From positions 47,337,370 through 47,401,369 of the forward strand of contig NC_054712.1 in NCBI RefSeq assembly GCF_016097555.1: a DNA stretch of 64,000 nucleotides, in the 5' to 3' direction. Below the pieces are notes generated by a model. It saw only the letters and a program-made list of their open reading frames with translations. It made no database searches and was not told the DNA's origin. This stretch comes from Gigantopelta aegis. Its lineage: Eukaryota; Mollusca; Gastropoda; Neomphalida; Peltospiridae. Shown here piece by piece: positions 11,953 to 23,877 of this stretch (positions are counted from its first letter, which is position 1; the number at the start of each line of letters is the position of its first letter). The position numbers and the translations under genes are program-made.

Positions 11953-12510
11953 GTAGTGTTGGTATAAAGTGCTCCTACTGGCAGTAGCTAGTGGGAATTT
12001 CCCTATTAGCTCAGTTAGACTTTCGTACTGAGAGTTGGTTGATTTTTCTGTTACATTTGGGGTCGAAAGAATACAATTATAACCCCACAGGACCCGTAAC
12101 AGTTCAACTGCCCGTGGCCCACAGCTCCGGGACGTAGCTTCACTTGAGAGGGGATTTTCAGTAGTGTTGGTTTTAAGTGCCCTACTGAGTAGCTAGTGGG
12201 AATTTCCCTATTAGCTCATTAAGCACTGGACTCTCGTACTGAAGTCTACGGTAATCCCCTAAGTGGAGGTTGATTTTTATCTGTACCCGACGTATGGGTG
12301 TGTTCTTAATACAAGCACCCAGCCCCCTACACTGCCCGTGGCCCACAGCTTAGCTTCACTTGAGGGGGGAGTATGTATAGTGTTGTATAAAGTGCTGACT
12401 GGCACTAGTGAGAATTTCCCTATTAGCTCAGTTGGTAGAGCGCTGGACTTTCGTACTGAGAGTCCGTGGTTCGAATCCCCTCAGTGGAGGTTGATTTTTC
12501 TGTTACAATA
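11953..12510 (+). repeat. three tandem units of about 210 bp with a tRNA-like module
   Basis: Each unit starts gtagtgttggt/tataaagtgc, contains gaatttccctattagctca and ends with gcccgtggcccacagct and cttcacttgag. Only the third unit keeps a full A box (tagctcagttggtagagc) and B box (ggttcgaatcccc). The array is flanked on both sides by ataatgtag. Looks like a tRNA-derived SINE amplified locally. Confidence 0.7.
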
Positions 12511-12738
12511 TAATGTAGCTTTATGTCTTTATAGTCTTCTTGCATTAACTTTCAAGATTGAAATAGTCCGACATATTACCCAAACGAAATTTTAATGTCC
12601 GATTATACCAAAATTAAACTTAAAATATACTCCCGATATTTACCGAATCACGCACGCACACTTTCCATTCAGTTATGTATTTTGTTGTTGAACATCGAAA
12701 TGCCCCGGCAAGGGTGAATATGCGAAGCTGTCCAACGT

Positions 12739-13126
12739 ACCGGCCTCGGCGGCGTCGAGGCTAGGCCATCGGTCTACAGGCTGGTAGGTACTGGGTTCGG
12801 ATCCCAGTCGAGGCATGGGTTTTTTAATCCAGATACCGACTCCAAACCCTGAGTGAGTGCTCCGCAAGGCTCAATGGGTAGGTGTAAACCACTTGCACCG
12901 ACCAGTGATCCATAACTGGTTCAACAAAGGCCGTGGTTTGTGCTATCCTGCCTGTGGGAAGCGCAAATAAAAGATCCCTTGCTGCTAATCGGAAAGAGTA
13001 GCCCATGTAGTGGCGACAGCGGGTTTCCTCTCAAAATCTGTGTGTTCCTTAACCATATGTCTGACGCCATATAAACGTAAATAAAATGTGTTGAGTGCGT
13101 CGTTAAATAAAACATTTTCTTTCTTT
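12739..13126 (+). mobile_element. SINE (family 2), full length with target-site duplication
   Basis: Flanked by perfect 11-bp direct repeats ctgtccaacgt (12728-12738 and 13127-13137). Head ccggcctcggcggcgtcgag, B-box-like gggttcggatcccag, a body related to family 1, and a (TTTC)n tail. The intact duplication means a fairly young insertion. Confidence 0.9.
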
Positions 13127-13446
13127 CTGTCCAACGTCTTTAGGTATGAGTGCTAGTTTTGCCATTTGATATAGTGCCCTTTAAAAAAAAAGTTATCAAA
13201 TTCAAATTACAATGAAATATATGTTAGTCATACTTATATACGAAGCAAAGCTGATTCTATGGCTTTATCCTGGGTCCCCCTCTCCATTCTCCTGCCTCCA
13301 GTCAACGCTAAAATTAACGATTTATTGATTGAGATCTAAGCGTAACGGGTTTGAACTCTTCTAAATAATCATTTTGGGGTTATAAAATTCCAAAAGAGGA
13401 AGTGATCACTGCCTGAAAATGAATAATTTTGCTATCAAGATACCAG

Positions 13447-13670
13447 GTTTGTTTTGTTTAACGACACCACTGGGGCACATTGATTAATTAATCATCGGCT
13501 ATTGGTTGTCAAACAGTTGGTAATTCTGACTTGTAGTCATCACAGGAAACCCGCTACATTTTTTCTAATGTAGCATGGGATGTTTTATATGCACTTTGCC
13601 ACAGACAGGAAAGCACCTACCACGGCTTTTTTACGGTTGTGGTGCACTGGTTGGAACGAAAAAAAAAACA
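13447..13670 (-). mobile_element. SINE (family 1), partial
   Basis: Reverse copy from gtttgttttgtttaacgaca to ggtgcactggttggaacga. Flanked by near-identical repeats atcaagatrcca (about 13434 and 13678), so it inserted by retrotransposition. Confidence 0.8.
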
Positions 13671-14744
13671 ATTAGCTGATCAAGATGCCAAGGGTGAAAA
13701 AACACATTCTTGGGTTATAATATTATGCAAAATAATGTTTAAAATAGTTTTTAAAATATTGTTTAAAATTTTCTAATTTTGCTATTCAGATGCCAAGAAA
13801 AGGCGTTTAAAGCCATCCAGTTTTTACTAATTCCCCGGGGAAGCATGCCCCCGGACCCCCTACACATCTCGTGCCATGCTTAACAATGACCTTGATTGTT
13901 AGCCCACCCCACTTTAAAAAAAAAATGCTTCGATGCTCCTCAAAACTCATATAATAATCTTTATTACTGCAGCTATAGCGCTACAGAAAACCGCAGCTAG
14001 GCATTTAGTGTACACTTCCGTTCGTACACTGTGATATATACGCAAACGCATTCATATTAACTGATGCCCTTTTAACCAGTCAATGTGCCCCTTTTCCCAT
14101 GCTCCCCCCCCCCCCTAAAAATAGGTTCTGGATCCGCCCATGTGATTTATAATCCTTATTGAGTGTATACGTCTAGCTATAACTAACTAGGCCTACATTA
14201 AATATTGTCGCTATGACAGCGTTTATGAAAAAAAGGAAAGAAAGGAAAAAGAAGTAATAATAAAAAACAGTGCATTACATATCGCTGTTAAATACACCCG
14301 CCCACTCCACCCCATGTAACGCCACATAACGTTTGGACCTACACCCAACCACCCCCTTGAGCGTTACGTAATATTTGAATGGCTCCAGTGTACATTTTGA
14401 TAGTGTGTGTTAAAATAGTATTGGCTCGGGCGGAAGATGTATTGCACAAATAGCACATGTAATAATCTGAAAAAGAAAATGAAGGGGAAAACGTAAGGAT
14501 AATGTTTTTTTACAAATTGTTTCTAGACGCACATGGCGATCATTAGTTATGAAGAGACAGCTACATAGACCATGGGCCCACTATAACCCTCCCCCCTGCC
14601 CCCCCCCCCCCAGGATTTTTCAAGGTGAGTATATCTTTGAAGCCTATCCATAGAAATATTCAAATCAACTTGTCTGCAGGCAATCTGTTGGTAGGTGTGC
14701 CTGTAGGGCACGTTTGAGTGTAGGCACCCTATTTATTTTTAACA
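13671..14744. other. non-genic stretch, repeats and C-runs
   Basis: AT-rich sequence with short C-runs (14104, 14596) and the gcatgcccccggaccccct motif also seen at 57693. No coding signal recognised. Confidence 0.5.
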
Positions 14745-17700
14745 GCATGGCAATGTTGAAGTTAACATGCATACATATTTTGAACAAGTTTAAGACCAAA
14801 TTATGAATGCTATTCATGCTAAATTACATGTTCATAACAACAAACCACAAAGCAATGCAATGTATGTGGTATGGATATAGTACCGGGGGTATACTCACCA
14901 GCAAAAGTTACACAGTTCCCGATATACGTAATTTTCTATGTACATGGGTATATATACATACCGTACCTAAAACATTCTGATCCTTTTGTTATTGTATTGT
15001 ATTTAATATCTGAAGGCAGCATTACTTAAATATGGTGCAGTACATTCTGTCTAAACCATTTACATGGATATTTTGAATATTTTTATATTACACACAAGTC
15101 TTACAAACATAAAAAATGAATTTACATATATTCTAGGCAAGTCTGCATTACATATACAATTTATCTATCTCACAACAGTTCATCTTACAATAGTTAGGGT
15201 TTTTTTGTTGCTTTTTGTAATATTTTAGAATTGCAGTTCTATTTATATTATGCTTAACTTATGTTTTGGTGTATATAATTGATATCTACATAGAATATTG
15301 TCATCAGGCAAATATCTAGCACTATAAAAATCTAACTTTCATTCCCACTTCTCAATCACTTTATGTGACCCAAATATGATATATGTGAAGTTTACAATTT
15401 TCTATTTCTACATCCTTCCTTTTATTCTATAAAGTAGATGTTAATAGCATTTACAAAACAATATAATATGAGGTATGAATAATTATATACTTCTCAAAAT
15501 AAGTTACTAGTAAGCAATGCCAGAAATGTATTAATTTCTATGTATACACATACTTAGGATTGCCTGAAACTTTTATTATTAAAAAAACAAATTGACCTGG
15601 CTTTTTTCTATAACATATTGAGGCTTCATTATTCAAATATGGTTAAGTATATGGAGTTTATATACTATGTTCACAAATTTATGAAGATGTCCCTCTGTTC
15701 TTAGTACCAACCAATTATAAGTACCTTTCCTCGGCATGTGTGTTAAAACATTTACAATTCATCTATCTCACAGAAGCTTGTACTATTTTTAAAAACATTT
15801 TTGTATTTAAATTGTGCTTAATTTATGCTTAGGTTTATATAATTGACATCAGATATAGTCATCAGAATTATCTAGCACTTGACTTTCTTTCCTGTTTCAG
15901 TCTTATCATCTGACTCAAATATAATGTCTATTATGTTCACAATATTTGTAATTTGTTATGTTTCCTCTGGGCCTTTGCTCTTGTTCCTCCCTCAATATGT
16001 CAACAGCTCTTGCATTATCATATCACAAACGATCCAATTCAGCTTCAGTATTTCTTTGAACATTTCTCAGCCATTTCTATGTGATTGAGGAATACCCTGG
16101 AATTTGTGATATGACTAATACCATATGAGACCATGGCAATTTGCTCTCTTCCAATTTGCTCTATTGGTACAGCATATTTCCAGGTAATATCTACTGGATG
16201 GAAGGTTTGCAACTAATCCACAGTAGCATAGTAACAGCATTCGTGGATTGGCACTAAATTTCTCATGTGAAAAGGGTTCTTCCAAGCCACACTTGATCTA
16301 AGGAATTCCTACAAAGGTCTTAAGAGACTGGAAGACCTTTTAAATAATAAAACAATCTGCCCTCAGCTTCTTGGGAAGAGGGTTCTATTTGTGAGGCAAA
16401 GTACATGTTTCAAACGCAAACCATGTCTGTGGGTGTTGTAAAGTACACAAGAAGATGCAGAAACAAAGATTATACTTCAGTGTCTGTACACTGCTGACAG
16501 TTCACCATCCCAGATTCGAAATGTTTTATACACTCAACTTGGCTACAAGAGGCATCTTATAGATGTGCACAGCATCATTAAGGATGCAGGGAAGACACCA
16601 ACAAGCAATTCCAGCTGTGCTTGCCATTACTGGCTATGATACCAACAGTGTTTTTATGCAGAATGAAAACCTGGAGGTTTTGAATATTCTCATGCAACAC
16701 CAAGACTTCCTTGAAATGTTGTTAGCTCATGGAAGTTCAGGAAAAATTAATGTTCATATATTTAAGATGCAGATCATTTCATATATCTTCTCTATGGGAG
16801 TGCAGGTGCGAATAACATACAAAAACATCATGACTTGAGAAATATCTGGAAATGTTTATTGCCAAACCAAGGATGATAATATTGAACTACAGTAGAGTAT
16901 AAATCAGCCTTCTCCACTCTACATGTATGTATTCACTGAGAATGCTATGAGAATGCACATAAAGAGAAGAAATTGCCAAGTTGTCATTTGGTATCAGTCA
17001 TACCAGGCAGTCCAGGCCATTCCCCAACCAAATTGTCATATGGCTGAGAAATTTTAGAAGGAACACTACAGATGAAATAGTGATATTATACTATGAACGC
17101 TGGTGGACATACTGATGGAGGAACCAGAGCAGAGTCTGAAGAAGGAGAATACCAGAACTTGTGAACATGACAGACATATTTTAATTGCATGAAAATGCAA
17201 AGGAAGATGAAAGGAAGTCAAAACTTTCCTAGACAATATTTGACGTAGAAACTAATTATATACACCTCAGCATAAGTTAAGCACAATGTAAATATAAAGG
17301 CAAATCTAAAAATATTACAAACACAGACTAGTATAAGATGAACTTCTGTGAGATAGACGACTTGTACATGTAATGCAAAAGAAATTATGGTAGGTACACA
17401 AAACTGATGCTTTAAATTTTTAACACTGGTGCTTAGTAAAGAGGGACATATTCATAATATTGATGCACATACATGTATACTCAACAACATTAATTTAGGG
17501 CTAGTAAACTTTCTTATATTATAATATAATTCTTTGTTACTGTCATATTATTTTAGCATGTTTTGGTCATATATATGGCTTCTATACATTGTTTCAGAAA
17601 ACTTTTTCTGGTTATACACGCAAAAAACACTGGGTATTTCACATACTTATGAAAAGTATTGAAATGAACATTAGGCAAGTATTTGTTACACATTTGTTCA

Positions 17701-18130
17701 GAATGTTTTTTGTCATTGTGTTCCCTCAAAATTGTTATTTAAGTCATTAAGTTTAAGAACATGCCACAATGCTGACAACTTTCAACGGAAAAAGTTGTAT
17801 TTTCCCCCATATTTAAAGGAAAATGCTAAAATATCTATTGGACCATAATTAATTTTGTTGAGTATAGTATAGGCAGATATACTGAATCATATTTGAATAA
17901 TGCTGCCTCAGTATATCAAATACAGTGCAATTTTTAATAGTAAATGGTTCAAGCAGCCCAAAATATGTGTAAATATAGAAAATAATGCATTCCAGGCATT
18001 GCTTAACTTTTGCCGATGAGTATATCATTATTCATACCACATATTGCATTGTTATTTGGTTTGTTACTATTAACATCTAGTATAGGATGAATATCATTCA
18101 TTTTGGCCTTATATCTGGATGACAACTTTA
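14745..18130. repeat. large imperfect inverted repeat, arms about 0.9-1.2 kb
   Basis: The left arm (about 14745-15900) and right arm (about 17250-18130) are reverse complements with divergence. Examples: caaaccacaaagcaatgcaa...gtggtatgg with ccacatattgcattgttatt, and actcaccagcaaaagttaca with cttttgccgatgag. The centre (about 16000-17240) is unique. Arms are AT-rich and non-coding. Confidence 0.65.
16440..17240 (+). pseudogene. decayed coding-like core of the transposon, unknown protein
   Basis: Higher GC than the arms. Frame-broken readable pieces include VLAITGYDTNSVF (about 16617-16655) and later LVDILMEEPEQSL (about 17103-17140). The first resembles the HAFTGCDTxS motif I recall from repeated, transposon-associated proteins of marine invertebrates. 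Function not assigned. The longest open frame is 16563-16838. Confidence 0.35.
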
Positions 18131-18602
18131 TCACTATATTTAATTTTTCAATATAGTGTTTTTGGGACACAAAATATGCAACGATTCAAATGGCAATATT
18201 TTTTTTAATCCACCAACATTTTTGCCGCAGACAAGCAGATATTAAATTCATATATAATGAAGTATCTAAAAATACTTGTCTCCAAAAACCCTGGGGGGTG
18301 GGGGGAGGGTTTCGGTATCTGGCCCATGGACTAACAGCAGTTACTCTCATCCTACAGTTACGCGCATCATTGCAGTTACCCACATCCCATCTGAAGCTGA
18401 CTAGAGAGTTACATACCTTCATCATGCCTAACTTTGTGATTTCATTATCAGCCGAATTACACAACTTATCCTTAGTGCATCGATTAAAAATATATTTATA
18501 CTAAACCAACTGCCGATACGCTCTATTAAAATGTGAATGTACTGCTTAGAAATGCGGAAATTCACATTGATTAATACTCATCATGTGCGTCATCCGCCAT
18601 AT

Positions 18603-19050
18603 GGGTGTATACTACCAAATCAAATCCCATAGACGACAATAGTAACATATGCGGCTAAAACTCCTACCTGCAACGTATCAACCGACATAAACGCCACGGA
18701 TATAAATACTACCACCCCTTACACTTAAAGTGAATCAGAAAAAAATGGGGGTCAAGCTGCTCGTTTCTGAGATAACGGGTAGCGTCTATGACTACCCTAG
18801 TTTCGCACACAATTTGAGTACTTTTTTTTACAGGTACCCCATACATGTTTCAAGCACAAGGCTACTTGACACATTGGTACTAGATGAAATAAAATTGAAC
18901 ATTTATTTTACCCAGATGAAACTATTATTTTTTACAACCAACACACTCACATTTATAACCAATCACAGGACTTGTGGTGTTCACTTCTCTATCAAAAGTT
19001 CGGTGCACCTCGAACTTTGACCCAGCCGGAAGTTATTTGGTATAGTACTA
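18603..19050. mobile_element. MITE nested in the right end of the large transposon
   Basis: Interrupts the right TIR region. It starts gggtgtatactaccaaatc and its other end reads ggtagtactataccaaata in reverse, an imperfect inverted repeat. The flanking ccatat is duplicated (18597-18602, 19051-19056). Removing it restores the match to the left end. Confidence 0.65.
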
Positions 19051-19100
19051 CCATATTGGATGCGAGTAACTACAGTTACCCGCATGCGGTTATCCCCTGT

Positions 19101-20182
19101 GAGTATGAAACTAAGGTTCAGACTGAAAAGCTTCTTGTTTATGCTCAAAACACACCGAAGGTCTGACCGAGTATGGATTCAATCAAAACGGAAAGGCACT
19201 GAATCGAATGTTACAAAAACAAATCGCGTCTTTGTTCGCGCGAAACTACAGATCTGGCAGCAAACGACACAGACCATGCGCTATATATTATATTGACAGC
19301 GCCAAACTCACCAAACCCAGACGCAGCCCCGGTGTATTTTGGGACTTAGAAAGTTCATTATTGTACGACCGACGTAGTCTTTGTTATTCTAATATCTAAA
19401 GAAGCTCAAAACAGTATCACGACGCACTACATACGTTTGACAATACTGTGTTTAGCTAGTATCTTCTACAAATGCATCATATACACACGTTAAGATGTTT
19501 GCCAAGTCATGTGATTTAGACTGATCAAAAACATTTACTCGCCTTAAAATACAATTTAAACATTTCGGCTCAGTGAGTGCCAAACTTTATGTTCACCCTA
19601 TTAATATATATTATTAGATATGAAGGAATTATAATTTTTGACTTTGGTTGTACAAAGATAGGATTTTGCTAATGGTTTTGTGGCTCACATAAAGGAAGAA
19701 AGAAGTAAGAAGCTAAGTTTTAACACCAAACACCATCGTGTTTTAAAAGGATCAGGTAGGTCTATCGTTAAATTAAAAAAACAATTCACCTGCACAGTTA
19801 GTTCATCCATTGGCCCCGCGTTCAACTCTTTCTTGTAGCGGACTGGCCTCGTTTGTGTTGATCAATGCAACAAACAGGAAAACATAAACAAGACAGAGGT
19901 ATTTAATTAGGGACGCCATTTGTCATTAACTGTATAACTTTCTAACTTTATCTGACTCACGTGAATTAACATCACATGTTCAAATACGACCTGATTACAA
20001 GCGACTGAAGATACTAGTAGTGCGGTCAAGTCTCGGCTACATTCGGTTGTGTTATTCAAATTTGTTAACAGGATCTGACACTATAGATATTCATTATATT
20101 TAAAAGTTAACATTTAGGTTCCTAACTTTATAGATTGTAGAAGGCAACCGCTGTATAACATTGCTAAAACTAATATCAAATT
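19101..20182. other. non-genic stretch
   Basis: No gene, tandem repeat or recognised element seen. AT-rich with scattered short open frames lacking protein signal. Confidence 0.4.
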
Positions 20183-20195
20183 ATTATGAATGAAG

Positions 20196-20520
20196 CAAGG
20201 AAATGTTTTATTAACGACGCATTCAACACATTTTATTTTACGGTTATATGGCATCAGACATATGGTTAAGGACCACACAGATATTGAGAGATGAAACCCG
20301 CTGTCGCCACTTCATGTGCTACTCTTTCCGATTAGCAGCAAGGGATCTTTTATATGCGCTATCCCACAGACAGGGTAGTACATGCCACAGCCTTTGATAT
20401 ACCAGTCATGGTGCACTGGCTGGAACGAGAAATAGCCCAATGGGTCCACCGACGGGGATCGATCCCAGACCAACCGCGCATCGAGCGGGCGCTTTACCAC
20501 TGGGCTAAATCTCGTTCCTC
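20196..20520 (-). mobile_element. SINE (family 1 head, family 2 tail), full length
   Basis: Reverse copy: tail attaacgacgcattcaacac, body aagggatcttttatatgcgc, head ending cgctttaccactgggctaaa. Flanked by attatgaatgaa on both sides (20183, 20521). Confidence 0.85.
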
Positions 20521-20532
20521 ATTATGAATGAA

Positions 20533-20807
20533 AAAGTAAAGTTTGTTTTATTTAACGACGCCGCTAGAGCACATTGATTTTTTATCTTATCATCGGCTAT
20601 TGGACGTCAAACATATGGTCATTCTGACACTGTTTTTAGAGGAAACCCGCTGTCGCCACATAGGCTACTCTTTTTACGACAGGCAGCAAGGGATCTTTTA
20701 TTTGCGCTTCCCACAGGCAGGATAGCACAAACCATGGCCTTTGTTGAACCAGTTATGGATCACTGGTCGGTGCAAGTGGTTTACACCTACCCATTGAGCC
20801 TTGCGGC
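20533..20807 (-). mobile_element. second SINE at the same target site
   Basis: Reverse family-2 copy (aaagtttgttttatttaacg ... cccattgagccttgcgg) lying between the second and third copies of attatgaatgaa (20521-20532, 20808-20819). Confidence 0.85.
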
Positions 20808-21186
20808 ATTATGAATGAAGCCCGTAACTGCTTAAACAGAAAACGTATTGCTTAGCACTCACATAGTTTTATTCAACCATTTTGTCGAGTGAAACCTAAT
20901 AAATAAATGAATCGGATTTCTGAAGGAGAAAAACAGTAGTATGAAAAAATCACACTTCTTAAAATACTTGGGATGGGGGATCGCACACCTGAAAATGTCA
21001 AGTAGAGAAAAATCACTCTTATCAAATTGTCAGAAACATGACAAAACCAATTCTTTATTAATATAAACTGTAACAACTAAAAAGGCACGTAGGAACCATA
21101 TCTGGAGGGGACACATCCTCCAGTGTGGGGAGAGTTTTTGTCGTTGAGAGAACTGCCACTCCAAAGACTGGTACAAGACATGCAGA

Positions 21187-21187
<1 letters not shown>

Positions 21188-21262
<75 letters not shown>
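21188..21262. repeat. (CT)n microsatellite followed by (CG)n
   Basis: About 64 bases of CT dinucleotide ending in a short CG run. Long open frames in this stretch are artefacts of the repeat. Confidence 0.95.
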
Positions 21263-21263
<1 letters not shown>

Positions 21264-21429
21264 AGCTCTGAATTTTATAAGACCAAGTGTCTAAATATCC
21301 ATATCCTCGACTCAAAGTGGCCGTAGTTTAAAATGTGTTGACGTGTTGTCAGAAATATTACTTTTATTATACAGTATGCTACTTCTGTTAATTAAGGGGG
21401 AAGAGTATATGTGTGTGGGTGTGGGTGTG

Positions 21430-21566
21430 TGTGTTTAATGTGGTTATCTCAAAATAATCTCCAACACAGCTGTCCGTTTCCTTGAACTGAAAATGGGTCT
21501 TTCAGTAGAGTGCTGACCAAAACCACGAAGTAAGATAATAGAGCTCAAGTATAAGGACAGGCCATC
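21430..21566 (+). promoter_or_regulatory. promoter/5'UTR region of copy B (type 1)
   Basis: Homologous to the stretch before exon 1 of copy C. Both contain cagctgtccgtttccttgaa, then a ttcagt...gaccaa and cacgaag block, then the start codon about 100 bases on. Conservation outside the coding exon suggests 5'UTR or promoter function. No clear TATA box. Confidence 0.45.
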
Positions 21567-21627
21567 ATGTCGCTGCCAATAGTAACCAGTTTGGGTGTGG
21601 TTACGGTGATGTTATTTCTATGTGTCG
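21567..21627 (+). pseudogene. copy B: isolated exon 1 (signal peptide) of the protease family
   Basis: Encodes MSLPIVTSLGVVTVMLFLCV plus one base, followed by GTAAG: the same length, phase and donor as exon 1 of C and D. No exon 2-5 follows. Downstream come 435 bases of intron-like sequence, an LTR in reverse orientation, the assembly gap, and then DNA paralogous to the 3' flank of copy C. The missing exons were lost, or part of them lies in the 200-base gap, which is too short to hold all of them unless its size is nominal. Confidence 0.75.
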
Positions 21628-22062
21628 GTAAGCACTTTATTGTTAATACACTGCCATATTTTTACGTTTTATGCCAACAAGAGTACATTTTACGACAGCA
21701 GATGTATAATAAAATTCATTCACAGGCGTCGGAAAATACCAGTGACTGGGTGGTGGAAGGCACCTTTCAAACGGGTGATGTATAATATTGAGAATGGGAG
21801 TAGGTGGGTGTTCAGCGCATCCAGCCCACACCTCTATCCCACCTATGACATTTTCTCGTTTAGAATATCGGTATATTCAATATGTTTCTGGTCGTCTTAA
21901 TGTTTGCTGTAGCCCAAATTGGATTTTACATTCTAGTAGTTTAGTATATACGAAATATCGGGCGCCCCTTCCCACTCCACCTACCCCCCCCCCCCCCCCC
22001 CCCCCAATAAAAGAACCCCAAAATCCCAACAACACACAAAACCTGTACCCATCTAGACCGAT

Positions 22063-22999
22063 TGTCACGGGAATCCTATAATACCCGTAACTGAATGAAA
22101 CGCGATTATCAAAATATCTCTCCTAACTGTATATCTATTAGATCTCTCTGTAACAGGCAGTATATACCCGCGTTGGCTCGTCTAGGTATGATCAGAGATA
22201 CGATCTTATATAAAGTATATATTATTATAGCACGTTTAGTTCACTATAAAACACAACAAAAACACAATACACTTTGGAATCTGTATTAACCTACGCTGAC
22301 AAATGTACTGCCGCAGTAGTTAATTAATAACAACAATAATAACAACCCAGAACTGATCACTTAATTAGTTAATCTCTAGGTGTCTAGTTTACACAATATG
22401 CTAATCACTTCACCGTGACACAACACCCACACGTGTGATAACTGAGAAACGCTAACACACACACGTGCGATAATGGAGAAACGTTTCCAGGGGAACTTAA
22501 TTAATAGAGGAATTACAGCTCTATTCCTAACTGGTTAATTTTTAATTAACCCTAACTACTCATTCAGTAACGTGTGATAATTGAGAAACGCTGCCAGGGG
22601 AACTTAATTAATAAAGGAATTACAAAACTATTCCTAACTGGTTAATTTTTAATTAACCCTAACTACTCATTCAGTAACCTTGTAACACAGAATTAATACT
22701 GGTACCTATCACAATAAAGACAATAACCTACAGTTTACCTAGGTCTTCTAGGATGACTGGCTAAGCTTTATATTACCAAATACTCGTATAAATATAGAAC
22801 AGTAAGACTTCAATTTACTTCGTCAGATGACCGAAGACACTGTCTGAAGAATATTGGTATAATACAGTATTAAAATATGTAAAGTCACATCAATCACATC
22901 AAGGTTATACAACAGAGCAGAAATAATATATTTACCAAAGTCCAAACGGACAACGTTCCCCCGGGATACCTTCCTATGGTTCTCCTAGATATCTCTAAA
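22063..22999 (-). mobile_element. LTR of the Gmr1-like family, reverse, cut by the assembly gap
   Basis: Begins tgtcacgggaatcctataat, the reverse complement of the end of the LTR at 2232-3411, and stays alignable to tctcctagatatctctaaa at the gap. About 937 bases are visible. It contains a tandem duplication of about 115 bp (roughly 22457-22570 and 22571-22680) absent from the other LTR. Confidence 0.85.
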
Positions 23000-23199
23000 N
23001 NNNNNNNNNNNNNNNNNNNNNNNNNNNNNNNNNNNNNNNNNNNNNNNNNNNNNNNNNNNNNNNNNNNNNNNNNNNNNNNNNNNNNNNNNNNNNNNNNNNN
23101 NNNNNNNNNNNNNNNNNNNNNNNNNNNNNNNNNNNNNNNNNNNNNNNNNNNNNNNNNNNNNNNNNNNNNNNNNNNNNNNNNNNNNNNNNNNNNNNNNNN
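23000..23199. other. assembly gap (200 N)
   Basis: A run of exactly 200 N, probably a nominal gap size. It lies at the LTR of a repeated element. Open frames across it are meaningless. Confidence 1.
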
Positions 23200-23815
23200 C
23201 TGGTTGCAGCATTGCAGCTGGTTTGTTTCGCTTAATAGTGTAAGAAGCGTGCCCTCTGAACTCTAAAAACTATGCATCCCCAGTTGAAAGGCGAATTAAT
23301 ATATCAGTCACCTCACCCCACGCCACTCCATCTCATCCCACCCCATCCCAGCTGTTGGCATCTTCGACGCCTGTCGTACATTCATTTTGCGTATATTGTA
23401 AAAGTAAGTTTTTAAAACCGATCTGGCAAACCCCATATTATCGGGTCCTTCCCCAGATTGCTCGATCTGTGATGTATCAGTTTTTAACATAACTAAATGA
23501 CTGGTGACTGATAAACATTAACAGATACATAAATAGAAAAGCTAAAGTTTGACACGATTCACGCCTTTGAGAGCAAAAACAAACAGCGCTAACAATTTTT
23601 ACAAATGCTCTTTGAAGTTAACTAGACTGTGTCTGTAATTAAGTATTACGTAGCGAGGCTCTCCACCACGGACGATCACCGACTACCAAACATAGGATCA
23701 TTTCATTCCGCTTAGTCAGCGATCTATTATTCTGTACTTATTACCCTAATCCTCGATAGCCAAGACCACCCGAGACAGGCGCGCTTCGCTTGTTTGACAT
23801 GATTGACAATACATA
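23200..23815. other. non-genic stretch after the gap
   Basis: No exon of the protease family and no recognised repeat apart from a short (CATCCCA)-rich patch at 23320-23350. Confidence 0.4.
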
Positions 23816-23877
23816 TTAAAATACTATCGGCAACGACAGTTTGATCAATCCACACGCGTAGAGTTTTAGAGGTGCAT

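Larger units (their letters stand above)
11534..19100. mobile_element. putative large DNA transposon with 50-bp terminal inverted repeats
   Basis: Bases 11534-11582 and the reverse complement of 19051-19100 match with about two differences. They begin acaggggataaccgcat and continue gggtaactgtagttactc. Homology continues inward: 11575-11640 matches the reverse of about 18535-18604, once a 448-bp MITE on the right is discounted. Subterminal repeats of the gtaact/agttac type recur at 11760-11830 and 18335-18400. The interior holds two SINEs, a triplicated tRNA-like repeat, and a large inverted repeat around a decayed coding-like core. I see no intact transposase. The superfamily is unclear. Confidence 0.6.

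Noticed and set aside
12418-12490. tRNA gene in the third unit of the tandem repeat
   Set aside because: A and B boxes are good, but the anticodon loop is too long and the T and acceptor stems do not pair; it repeats as part of a 210-bp unit, so it is SINE-like.
22976-23266. Open frames across the N-run
   Set aside because: Made of unknown bases in the assembly gap.
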